Origin: Campanula takesimana
Lineage: Eukaryota > Streptophyta > Magnoliopsida > Asterales > Campanulaceae
NCBI GenBank assembly: GCA_026119855.1
Contig: JAOWBW010000060.1
Coordinates: 558,001-622,000, forward strand
DNA length: 64,000 nucleotides
Direction: 5' to 3'
Part shown: positions 35,901-46,400 of the stretch, in pieces
How positions within the stretch are numbered: the stretch's first letter is position 1
Layout of the letters: each line of letters opens with the position of its first letter
Program-made: the position numbers and the translations under genes
The notes under the pieces: model-generated
What the model was told of the DNA's origin: nothing
Database searches by the model: none
Seen by the model: the letters and a program-made list of their open reading frames with translations, nothing else

Positions 35901-38900
35901 TGGCTGTGATTAATAATTCATGAATCATTTTCCAGCTCATCAATATGGTCGGTCCATGCATAACAATTTTTGACACTTTAATCGTAACTTCACCTAGCCT
36001 AAAGTTCCCCAGTGTTTTTGATGAAATTGATCCCAATTAAATTAAAAATCTAATGTCAGATTCTAGGAATCGTAGAAGTTATACAAGTAAACATCTTGAA
36101 TATTCAGATTAGAATTTTACAATATATAAATCATAAGTTTGCCCCTTCTCTTCAGAATGATGCACGAGCATAGCACTAATATTATTACACTGAAACATCC
36201 AAGACAACCACCAAAGGTTAGCCAAGTGGATTATGTTCTATCCCGCCTGTAGGAGGTCAGTGGTTCGAGTCTCCTCGCAGTGTAGAGGGGTCTAAGAACT
36301 CGGGCATGCTATCTCAAGCTGCTGCTTCTGGAAAAACATTTATATATAATCATATTATGGATGATAATAATTGGATTATTGTACCTAATCATTTTAATAC
36401 TTGTTCCAGACTCAACAAAAAAAAGTATGATACATCTACTTCTTTCCTTTTGTACCACAATATTAATTTACTTAATTGATTTGGTGGTTTGACTGAGATG
36501 AGAAGGGGCGGGGGCCTCTTCGTGTAAGAATGTGTGACAACAAACTAATATCCCACTTAGAAGGTATGACATTATCTTGTTGCTAGTTTGGCTGTGTAGC
36601 AAGACTTAAACCAATACTCCCTCCGTCCTATTTGAAGCTTCACCTTTTACCCAAATGAGTGTCCCATTGAAAGCTTCACCCTTTCCTAAAATGGTAAAAA
36701 ATGTAGGAACCACTTGTCATACCAACTCACTTCTTCCTCTCACACACTTAAATTATGGGGCCCACTTGTCATACCCACTAACTTTCCCCTCTCACATATT
36801 TAAATTGTAGGTCCCACTTGTCATACCCACTAACTTCTCTCTCTCACAACCCTTCTTACACTCATCGCTTTCCTTAATTTTTGTGTCATCACCAAAATGG
36901 TGAAGCTTCAAATGGGACGGAGTATTTGATTAGCCCTAAAGACCAAGGCATTAGATGGAACTTAGGAATGTTCCTAATTGCAATACATTGGATTAGCCCT
37001 GAAGACCAAAGGCAACCATAAATAGTGGCAACTAGAAGTGAAGCATGATCTCAAACACCAAAGAGAGAGCAAGTAAAAGAGCTATATTGCCAGAAAGGCA
37101 GTATCAAACAAATTCAATATCAAAATAAACATTTGCAAAATGGTACACTTCTGTTCCAGGGCACTAAATTATGCGATGATTTTTTTTAAGTTCAAAATTC
37201 ATGATTTTCTATAGAATCATATTAAGCTTAACAAAATTGTAGTTGCAGATGTGATCACTCTTTCTCTATGACTAGCTTTCTAGAAACAGTCTCGCCTCGA
37301 AAAAGGTAAGATTGGGACATTAAGACTCCTACTAAACCCCACAATGGTGGAAGCCTTGTGCATTGGGCTATACTTCGTTTCACACAGTTGACTTTTGATT
37401 ATGAAGAGCAAAGTGAGAAAGAAGTGATCTGTTCAGATGTCGCTGGTCTGGAAGGAAGAATAGCATTCTTAACAACTTCCTTGGTCTGAACGGAAGAATA
37501 GTATTCTTAACAGCATAATCATGACTTGGTAATTGAGAGAGAAAGGAGCCAGAAAACAATACTAAGATGCTTCTGCATACAAAATTTCATAGATACCTTA
37601 AGATCCAAAACCATAACAAATAAATGACACCAAGTAGCTCTAACTTAACACTCCCTCTGTCCCAGCTCAAAGTGCACACTTACCCGTTTGGGAGGTGTCA
37701 TTGATAAGTGTGCACATTATGTTGGGACAGAGGGAGTAGATACTTCTAATTTCAAAATTAAATCAAGCGAGATAAAAGAGGAGTGAAATGTACCTGCAAG
37801 AGAGATTCTTCAATACTAGAATCGACATGCCTTCTTATCATGAGTGCCTTCCGTGCCAACAAAGCCTGCTTCCAAAGTTCCTCGCTTCCATAATCATTCC
37901 ACTTGGAACTCTCTGGTACTATCCCAACAGCAGGATCATTGGAACTCCTAGCAGCATGGGCAATCCAATTTAGCATTGGCAATAAAGATGATGAAGACTC
38001 CCTCTTTCTCTTGTGGGAGCAAATTACTCTCTCAATAACACCCTTCGCAGTCAACACACTTCGATCGTCATCATTTCGGGAACTGAGTACTTTCCCAACA
38101 ACATTCTTCGCACATGATATAATACTGATATCATCTATATTACATTTTTCGTCATCATCTTGAACATCACACTTCACATCACCATCCCTAATTCTTAATG
38201 CTGCATTTTGTTCCATTTTGTATTTTCCTTCATCTCTTGACAAATCCAATCCGCACTCAATCTTGTCATCTTCAACCTCCTTTTTCATTATTTCAAAATT
38301 ATTCCTATTTATCAACCCAATAACATTCTTCCTTCGTCTATCAATGGGTTTGAAGTTCTCAATCTCACTTTCATTTATTGAAATGTCCTTGACACAGGAA
38401 GCCAAAAACCTAAAACCCTCCAACTCCCTCACCAACAAATCTAACTTTTCAAGAAATCCAACTTCCTCATTCTCCAAATTATTATCCCGTTTAACCTGCC
38501 AAATCCATTGATCAAATTCAACATAAATCAATTTTATAGCTGCCACAACTCCAAAACTCAACCGACATTCCTCTGCAACAAAACCGCGCAGCTCATTTTT
38601 CGAAACACCATCATACCCACCATTATTCCTCACCATCCAAAAAAGGTTGAACAGATTAACGGGCTTCCCATCACCAAGAAAGACTGGAAGGGGTCGAGGT
38701 TCCTTATGTGCAAACACCTTAGAAAAAATAAAAGAGCATCGTTAAACAATGACCTTAAACGATTGTTACAATAATCATCACCTCCATTTTTTACACCCAA
38801 TTTACTCTCCCAAGACCCATTTTTTACACATCTTTGAGAAAAAATAATGTCATCCCATTAGCTTCAATGTTTTCTTCCATCAATTTCAAACAACAGAAAG

Positions 38901-39148
38901 ATAAAACTCAGCTCTACTTTTGTCCTAATTAATTTAGGTCGGCTACAATACATAATGATCAAACAGAAATATACCCAAATCAAATGACACAAAATCCAAT
39001 AATCAAAATCACGAAATAATGAAATTTAAGCTACGAACACAGGTGACTGATAAACAACGATAGCAAATTAATGTCTAAAATTTTTACCTTGGTTCGGCAA
39101 ATTTCCTTGTTCTTCAACAGCTGAAGAGTTGGGTTTTGAGCCAAACGG
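32934..39148 (-). CDS. ARID-ELM2-SANT chromatin protein (5' end not found)
   Basis: Resembles Arabidopsis At2g46040 and At4g11400 (from memory): nuclear proteins with an ARID DNA-binding domain and ELM2-SANT modules that usually recruit histone deacetylase complexes. Exons seen: 39,148-39,088, 38,717-37,794 and 33,797-32,934, all with GT-AG borders and joining in frame, for about 615 residues. The first two encode the ARID region (LGDGKPVNLFNLFWMVRNN ... YDGVSKNEL). The last encodes SLLQ/DKLRMHPSMYED, an ELM2-like segment (VGPLFQAKVPAWTGVVFES) and a SANT domain (SWTIEEEKRFK ... LVSYYFNVFVIRRRSYQN) followed by DSDDDEAE. The 4-kb intron holds several transposons. The 61-bp exon has no ATG, and upstream in-frame sequence hits a stop in what must be intron, so an earlier coding exon is missing from my model. 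The first in-frame ATG here, 38,636, would truncate ARID. Confidence 0.88.
33954..34230. mobile_element. Stowaway-type MITE in the ARID gene intron
   Basis: Ends CTCCCTCCGTCCCAGAGTAT and ATACTCTGGGACAGAGGGAG, TA-flanked. An extra internal copy of the terminus lies near 34,165-34,190. Confidence 0.85.
34275..34525. mobile_element. MITE in the ARID gene intron
   Basis: Inverted ends CTCCCGCCGTTCCGGGAAGT and CTTTCTAGGATGTAGGTAG, with an inverted internal TTTAATGGTCA pair, TA-flanked. Confidence 0.65.
34888..35132. mobile_element. hAT-like MITE in the ARID gene intron
   Basis: Ends CACTGGCGGAGGC and (from the right) CAGGGGCGGAGCC are inverted. CTTGGAG is repeated on both sides (34,881-34,887 and 35,133-35,139). 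The interior has G/C runs. Similar in type to 919-1,153. Confidence 0.7.
35185..35265. repeat. SINE-like 3' fragment
   Basis: The phrase CAACAACAAAGCCCTAGCCC followed by CTTGGGGTCTGC matches a sequence widely dispersed in plant genomes as a retroposon tail. A shorter relative (CAACAACAAAGCCTTAGTCCC) occurs at about 63,803-63,829. Confidence 0.45.
36205..36335 (+). mobile_element. tRNA-derived SINE-like fragment
   Basis: A-box-like TTAGCCAAGTGG and B-box-like GGTTCGAGTCT are spaced as in a tRNA, followed by GCAGTGTAGAGGGGTCTAAG. It does not fold as a complete tRNA gene. It lies in the large ARID gene intron; no target duplication was resolved. Confidence 0.55.
36617..36922. mobile_element. 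Stowaway-type MITE in the ARID gene intron
   Basis: Ends CTCCCTCCGTCCTATTTGAA and TTCAAATGGGACGGAG, both with an adjacent GAAGCTTC word, TA-flanked. Confidence 0.8.
37648..37736. mobile_element. Very short (89-bp) MITE in the ARID gene intron
   Basis: Almost only terminal repeat: ACACTCCCTCTGTCCCAGCT and its complement ending GGGACAGAGGGAG. It lies 57 bp from the splice donor of the ARID exon. Confidence 0.75.
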
Positions 39149-39527
39149 CTGCAAGAAAAATAAAATTAAATTAAAGGCTTAATTCTTTAATGGCGGGTTT
39201 TGTGGGAATTGAGGGGGTTTTCGACGGCACGAAATGGGGGAAGACAAGTGCCAAAAGTTCGAGTCTTTTGAAATGTGGAAATATTGAAATGTGCTGTGAT
39301 TAATTTTTAAAGATGGAAAAATGGAAAAGAATGTAAAGGAAAATATCTATAATTAGAAAGAGATAGTCTATGTTTATGTTTTATTAGTGAGAAAGAGTGT
39401 TTGTTTGTGTGAAATTGGTGATAATCTCTTTGTTCTTATCAAAGAAAGTTTATAAATGAAGAAACTAACCCTAGTTAACATCTAAGTAATGTTTTGAGAA
39501 AGTAGGTTTGGGTGTTAGAAGAAAATA

Positions 39528-39792
39528 CTTCTTCCGTCTCAGTTACTTGTAAGACTAAAGGAGTTGGGCACAAGAATTAAGAAAAAATAATTTAGTATGT
39601 GAGGTAAAATAGTAATGTTAGTTGAATAAATTGAGTGGTGAAAAATAAAGAGAGAGTGTGAGTGAGGTTAAATAGTTGAGTAATATAAATATATTAAAAC
39701 ATTTCTATTTTTTGCAGTCTCATTTATGGTGGGACAGACCAAAAAAGAAAAAAAAAATCACCTCTACATTTTACTGGAACGGAGGGAGGGAG
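39528..39792. mobile_element. Stowaway-type MITE upstream of the ARID gene
   Basis: Ends CTTCTTCCGTCTCAGTTACT and CTGGAACGGAGGGAGGGAG, TA-flanked. Just 5' of the known exons of the ARID gene and next to the MULE at 39,832. Confidence 0.7.
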
Positions 39793-39831
39793 TACATATT
39801 AATTATGTCCCATTATAAATTACACTTTTCT

Positions 39832-42162
39832 ATAGGGGTTTTTCCCCAAGGGCCCTCCACACATAAGTGTTATTCCGTTTTAAGGAAAGATCTTTTCTAA
39901 AATACAGAAAAAGAGTTCTTAACAGATCTTAATTCCCCAAACACCCCTCAAATAAAACCCGTTCTCTCTCTACCACTCCCCCCCCCCTCTCATTCATTCA
40001 CGACACACACACTCAACCCTTCCTCTCTCTAACTCTCACACACTCTCTCTCGCTACAGCCGCCGGCGTCCTTTCTCCGGCTCCGGCAATGGCCCAAAATC
40101 ATTTCTTCTTTCTCTCTAAAACACACATACACATTCTCCATACCCTCCCCTCCCTCTCCGGCTGTCCATATGCCCAGTCGCTTCTCGCCGGCGAGCTTTG
40201 ACCAGACTTTCTCTCTCTACACCTCCAGGCGAATTTTGTGGTCTCAGGCTCGAGGTTTTCCGGCGAACTCCCTTTCTTTCTCTCACTCTCTCTCTCTCTT
40301 GCCTCCCCACCCCTACATCACCCCGTCAGATCTGGCCGGAAAGCTACCGCAGCATCGCCTCAGATTTGGTCAATATCCTCCGGCCAATCTCAGATCTTGC
40401 TTGAATCATCTCTGTTCGTTTGTCTTCTCCGTTCAGATCTGTTGATTTTTCCGGCGCCGTCTCAAACCTCTCTGATTTGGATTCAAAATTGAGCAACTTT
40501 GGTCATTTTCCACCTACCGGAGAGTTGTTCCTTTCCTGAATTCCTTCCTTGCAAAAGTCATTTGGAGTAATCATTGCATTTTCCCCTGAATTTTCCTTCA
40601 AAGCTCTAAAAAGTTTACAAGTATTATTTTGATACAGAGGAAGTAGGAAATTTGAATGGGATAGAGTTGCCATTTTGTCTTCTGTAGGGGAATTGAGTTC
40701 CTGTTCCTGTTTCTGTTTTGAAACAAAAGAGTTTTTATTTCAGTTTTTAGGGATTTCAATCTTTGGCAAAAAATGAGATTGACCGAGATTTGACCGAATA
40801 ATATTAATTTGACCGAATAATATTATGTTTTTTTTCTTAAAAGTTGAAAAAATCGACTCTTATATGTTAATTATTGGTCTTATATATCATTTATAAGAGT
40901 TTGACCGGGATTTGACCGAATAAAATTATATATTTTTCTCAAAAATTAAAAAAATCGACTCTTATATGTTAATTATTGGTCTTATATGTCATTTATAAGA
41001 GTTTGACCGATATTTTGACTGAATAATATTAATTTTTTTCTTAAAAGTTGAAAAAATCGACTCTTATATGTCATTTATAAGAGTTTGACCGAATAATATT
41101 ATTTTTTTCTTAAAAGTTGAAAAAATCGACTCTTATATGTTAATTATTGGTCTTATATGTCATTTATAAAAGTTTGACCGAGATTTGACAGAATAAAATT
41201 ATAACTTTTTCTCAAAAATTGAAAAAATCGACTCTTATATATTAATTATTGGTCTTATATGTCATTTATAAGAGTTTGACCGAGATTTGACCGAATAATA
41301 TTGTTTTTTTTCTTAAAAGTTGAAAAATTGACTCTTATATGTCATTTATAAGAGTTTGACCGAGATTTGACCAAATAATATTATTATTTTTTTCTTAAAA
41401 GTTGAAAAAATCATCTCTTATATGTTAATTATTGGTCTTATATGTCATTTATAAGAGTTTGACCGGGATTTGACCGAATAATATTATTATTTTTTCTTAA
41501 AAGTTGAAAAAATCGACTCTTATATGTTAATTATTGGTCTTATATGTCAGTTATAAAAGTTTGACCGAGATTTGACCGAATAATATTATGTTTTTTCTTA
41601 AAAGTTGAAAAAATCGACTCTTATATGTTAATTATTGGTCTTATATGTCATTTATAAGAGTTTGACCGTGATTTGACCGAATAAAATTATATATTCTTCT
41701 CAAAAATTGAAAAAATCGACTCTTATATGTTAATTATTGGTCTTATGTGTCATTTATAAGAGTTTGACCGAGATTTGACCGAATAATATTATTATTTTTT
41801 CTTAAAAGTTGAAAAAATCGACTCTTAAATGTTAATTATTGGTCTTATATGTCATTTATAGGATTTTGACTTAGATTTGGCCGAATAATATTATTTTTTT
41901 TTCTTAAAAGTTGAAAAAATCGACTCTTATATGTTAATTATTGGTCTTATATGTCATTTATAAGAGTTTGACTATGATTTGACCAAAAAAGTTAGGGTGA
42001 GAGGAGATATGAGGGCATTTTAGTCATGTTGCATCTTTTTGCAAGTGAGGGGTGTCTCTGGTATTAGTGATCTGTTGAGTCCTTATTTAGAATAAAAGTT
42101 GGTAGTGAGGGGCTCTAGGGTCCCAAGCCCTTTTCTATAATTTATAGAAAATCCTTTAAAAA
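39832..42162. mobile_element. Mutator-like element with captured leader-like sequence
   Basis: The direct repeat TACACTTTTCT flanks the region exactly (39,821-39,831 and 42,163-42,173), a MULE-sized duplication. The two ends are diverged inverted repeats. They share, in order, an AAGGG(C/T)-CCC block, CCCCTC/CCTCCACAC, TTATTC, AACAGATC and ACACCCCTCA. Inside are a CT-rich, GC-richer stretch (39,960-40,560) that resembles a plant 5' leader and first exon, then a tandem repeat array. There is no transposase, so it is non-autonomous and possibly a Pack-MULE. ORFs at 40,116-40,492 overlap on both strands and are not convincing genes. Confidence 0.75.
40772..41985. repeat. Tandem repeat array, about 12 units of ~103 bp, TTGACC-rich
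   Basis: Each unit reads through TTTGACCGAGATTTGACCGA, AATAATATTATT, CTTAAAAGTTGAAAAAATCG, ACTCTTATATGTTAATTATT and GGTCTTATATGTCATTTATA. Two units are shorter (about 75 bp) through loss of the TTAATTATTGGTC part. Most units hold two TTGACC motifs about 11 bp apart. The array lies entirely inside the MULE. Confidence 0.9.
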
Positions 42163-42274
42163 TACACTTTTCTTAAATGTAACTTCAAAATACTTCCTTC
42201 ACATATTTCACATATTGTTTCTCTTCTCTTTTCTCCACAACTCGACCTACAATCTCAACTCAATTCTTTCTTTT

Positions 42275-42455
42275 TTGGGTAAATATAAAGGCACAAAAAA
42301 GTTCACAAAATTTGGCTTACAAAATGAGGTGTTATGATTTTCAATGGTGCTTTTAATTAGAGTGTGCCGGGTCCACAACCGATGCACCCAATAAAATACC
42401 GCCACCTCATTTTGTATCAATCATTTTGTAAACTTCTTTTGTGCCCCCTAGCATT
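42275..42455. mobile_element. MITE with GGCACAAAA ends
   Basis: Diverged inverted arms: GGCACAAAAAAGTTCACAAA ... ACAAAATGAGGTG on the left, and the complement CACCTCATTTTGT ... AACTTCTTTTGTGCC on the right. Non-coding. Confidence 0.6.
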
Positions 42456-42686
42456 TCCCTTTTTTTTCTTTTTTTTTCTTTTTTTTTTATCTATCGTCAA
42501 CAACCCAATAATGCTACCCAACTCTTTATATCTCTTCACTAAACTCACATCACCCACCCTCTCACGCTTCATAAGCATATGAAAATCATAAGCACATCAA
42601 AAAGAGATATTTAAATTTAAGGGTAAGTGAGGTGTGTTTAAAGAGGGGGAGAATATATAATTTTAAGGCATATTAATTTAGTGATA

Positions 42687-42933
42687 CTCCTTCAGTCCCA
42701 TAAAAGGTTACTAAAATTGAATGCACGAATGTGGGAGAATTAAGAAAAATAGATAATATTGATAGTGGGGTACGTGTTGTGAGTATAAAAACTAAAAGTA
42801 GGAGAGAAATGGGATGTAGCAAACAGCGATTGAATTGTTGTTGTGGGTGAGCAAGTCTGTCTCACTGAATAAAAAAATAAATAAAAAAACATTTTAAATT
42901 TCCATTTTGGGTGAGTGACTTTTGTTATGGGAC
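42687..42933. mobile_element. Stowaway-type MITE, right end decayed
   Basis: Left end CTCCTTCAGTCCCATAAAAG; right side GACTTTTGTTATGGGACG, truncated before the final GGGAG. Confidence 0.6.
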
Positions 42934-43464
42934 GCCTTCCTCTGTCCTAAGAGTCTCTTACTACTTTACTTTTACACTCGGATTTGGTTTTGGGGCATCT
43001 CCCAAAAGTCCTCATACTAATGGAGCGTGTGAACACCTATAGTATATACTAAGCAATTCTTCTTTCAATTACCGATGTGGGACGTTAGCTGACACCCCAA
43101 CACTGTCGAGCACAAAATAAACTATGACTGGAACTCGCAGAAACAAACCAAGACTGGTGAAACAGTTCCATTTCCTTCTACTAATAACCCCAAACCGTTG
43201 CCCTTATTTGTCATTTACCCTTTAATCATTTGACATGACACTGCTCAGCTTAGCTGAAAATTGCAACTACTTGTAAGGGAAAATAGAGAAATGAAAGCCA
43301 ACAAAATATTGTAGTTCTATACTCTATATTTTCTTGAATTAGTTGATCTACAACTACAATTACCATAACTAAAATTTGAACTGAGAAAAAAAAACCTAAC
43401 ACTCATTGTGTGTTTGTGTATGTATTGCTATATCTACCATTTCTGAACAACAAAGTTTATATCT
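42934..43464. other. 3' flank of the TMEM8-like gene
   Basis: Contains GATGTGGGACGTTAGCTGACACCC-like words (43,070-43,105) common near plant retroelement ends, otherwise unique sequence and the presumed 3' UTR. No gene. Confidence 0.4.
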
Positions 43465-46400
43465 TTACAGTATTGGTGAAGAAGGAACAGAAGAGGCCTG
43501 CTCTTCTACTACCCGATAATTTTCGCCATTCCTAATGGCTGCTTTCGAGCAAAGGAAGAAGAACGACGAAATGTATATGCTCACATGCCATACGCTGCAC
43601 AAAAAAAGATAAAAAAGTATAAAAATATAATACAAATTAGTTTCGTGATAAATTCCATATTTTGATTAAACATGTAAACTTATAATGTCAAGGTTAATAG
43701 TTGACCTGTGCCAAATCCAGTAGGTTTGACTTGTTTCTGCAGTCCATCCTATAGCAGCTACTCCAAGCGCCACAAAACCAGCAAGGATAAACCACCACCG
43801 GAATCGATGATAAATAGCTTTTACGACGTTGAAAATAAATTCCTTCACATTATGCCATCTACAAGTCTCAAGTATAATTAAAAGATTATATAAAGTGACG
43901 GAAATTAAAATTAAAAAAAAAAAAAACATTCATGAACAATGTTAACAGATGAAAATGATTTTAACACAACTCAAAACATAAATATAAATGCATACTACTA
44001 TATTTATACCTCTCAAGAATGTAGAGATAGGATCTGAATGAGTCTGACTTTGATTCAGATGTGCTGAGAAATTCTATCAACCATCCGATGATTAGACCTA
44101 TGGTTCCAATTACCGGAACAAGCACCATATTTCTCTGCCTGCATTTATAAGTTCAGAGAATTACTTGCATACTTGTGAGTTGAGAAGAGAAGAATTTTCA
44201 GCAAATTAAAATACATGTCGACATACTTGGTGGGCCCGTTTAAGACCATGAGGGCGGTAACAATCCACGCAACTGTGTGAATTGTTCTCTTTGCAGATTC
44301 ATTAATCACTGTTAGAAACACAAATGTGCTCACCACAGCCATGTATGAAAGCCAAAAGTCCATAAACTGAATTAAAAAAAAAAAAAAAAAACAAAAAACA
44401 AAAACAAAAAAAAAAAACTTAATCAATAACATATATTTAATCACACATAAAAATGTTTGAAGAACTTGAGCACAAACCTGAATATTAGCATAGTCAAGAA
44501 CACACCAGATACCCACATCACAAGAATGATACAATCCGCTCGCTAGTCCACTGCATATGAAGATTACCCACTCTGCAAATGCCTACAGATCACGTAAGAA
44601 ATTAAAGTAATTACATATACAAATATACGTATATATATACATAAGTATGCATATATATAGATAGAGAGAGAGAGAGAGAGATAGTAGTTTGTTAATGTTA
44701 CCTTCTGTCGGAGAGCCCAAAATGCAGGAAAAACAGCTGCCGTGTTTGATGCAATCAAAGCAATGGCATGCCACTTCTGATCTGCATGAGTAGTTCATAA
44801 ACAGGGTTACATTAATAACGAAAACAGCGATTATTAGTAGACTCAAAGTAGAAAAAACATGATTGGGTGCTGATACATGAAGGGTAATTTCGGTATATAT
44901 GAAAAAGAAAAGGTTCGAGTATAATGACAGAACTGTGTTTATGAACAAGAACAAGGCTAATCTGCTTATAATAACCTGCTCGCGATACTAACTCAATGCT
45001 GCAATCAAACCCTCCATGATTTATGTCACATTCACAACCGAAGTAACTGGAAATCAAAATAAGTTAAGTACAGATAAAAAATAACTAGATAACAAAGTAA
45101 TCTGTCACCTTTTTGTTACCTGAACCGACTATTGTTAAATAGGTTACATTTTCCATGACCCGAGCATTGGTTTTGGCAGCTTTTGATTGAAACGGACATG
45201 TCCGTTTTGGGACTGAGATTGTTCTTGTAAGAAGGAGATCTAGAGTGCCTTAATCCAAGAAACCAAGGCCCTTCTTTTGGATAAAGCAAATAAAAGTTAA
45301 TTGATTTTTCGCTTGAATCATAAAGCTTGAACATGGAGCCCTTGTTACTATTGTTTGTTCGGTTCAAATAATAGTAGTCGTATTGACTGCTAGATGGAAT
45401 GCCTTTATATCTGATATACAGATCATAATCTATATTTTGGTCTGACGAGATTTCTATGTGAAGATTACCCCCAGAAAAGCCGTCTAGAACATAAAACAGG
45501 AAAAAAGTCCAAGAAAGACCCGATGCAATATCATTTTTACTCAACAGAGGCTCCAGAGAGAAGCTCACAGACTCAAACGACGTGTCTCCATGATATGGAA
45601 AATAAATAACTGAATCTTCCGTTCTGTGATCCTGCAAGGTATGTCAATATCAAATCATTAAAATCTTAACAACGAATGCGTGTGTGTGTCAGTGTGTGTG
45701 TGTGATCAAAAGATAACGGACCTTGAGAAAATGCATTTGCCACGAACAATTATTTCTTCCAGCCTTGCCTCGAGGACAAGTAAACACCTTCCACTCCAAA
45801 GAATAGCAAACTTTAACGCCTCTTTCTCGAGGCACATTCATGAAATTACCAACTGGCTGAACTAGCAAATACCAGAGCCCGATTTTCGGTGACTGAATTT
45901 TTAACGGACCGCTACTTAAATCAAACTTAAAATCATACACATTATCCCTAGGAACTGCACCATATCGCGCATAGACCATCATTTTATTTACTCCCCTCAA
46001 CTTGATCTTGCGGGCTGATACTATAAATTGTTGCGCCTCTATGTTTAAGGAGTATAATTTTGGCTGAAAATCTTTTTGGCACGTGTCGTTTATATGGTTC
46101 TTGCAGGTGAGTTGTTGTGATTGTTCATGGTGGCCATTGATATGTGTTTCGGAACATGAAAGCCGATGAATTTTTTGGTTGCAATTTGGACCACTCACGG
46201 GCTCATTACGACATCCTACTACAGTTACCGTTGCAGTGAACGAGTATGCCGAGCCTCTGTTGATCTGTTCAACCAAAGAAATAAAGAAAGCGCGCACATT
46301 TTATTGAAGAAAAGCCTAATAACACGAGATAAAGAGCAAAGATGTGTGTTTATTTTTGAACGGATGGAGTACCATTTTCGATTGAGTTCGGATGGGTCCA

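Noticed and set aside
40170..40492. 91-aa ORF as a functional gene
   Set aside because: Three overlapping frames are open at once in CT-rich sequence inside a MULE. It is better explained as a captured leader fragment.
40772..41985. CRISPR-like array
   Set aside because: Units are contiguous diverged tandem repeats with no unique spacers, in a plant genome. It is a minisatellite.
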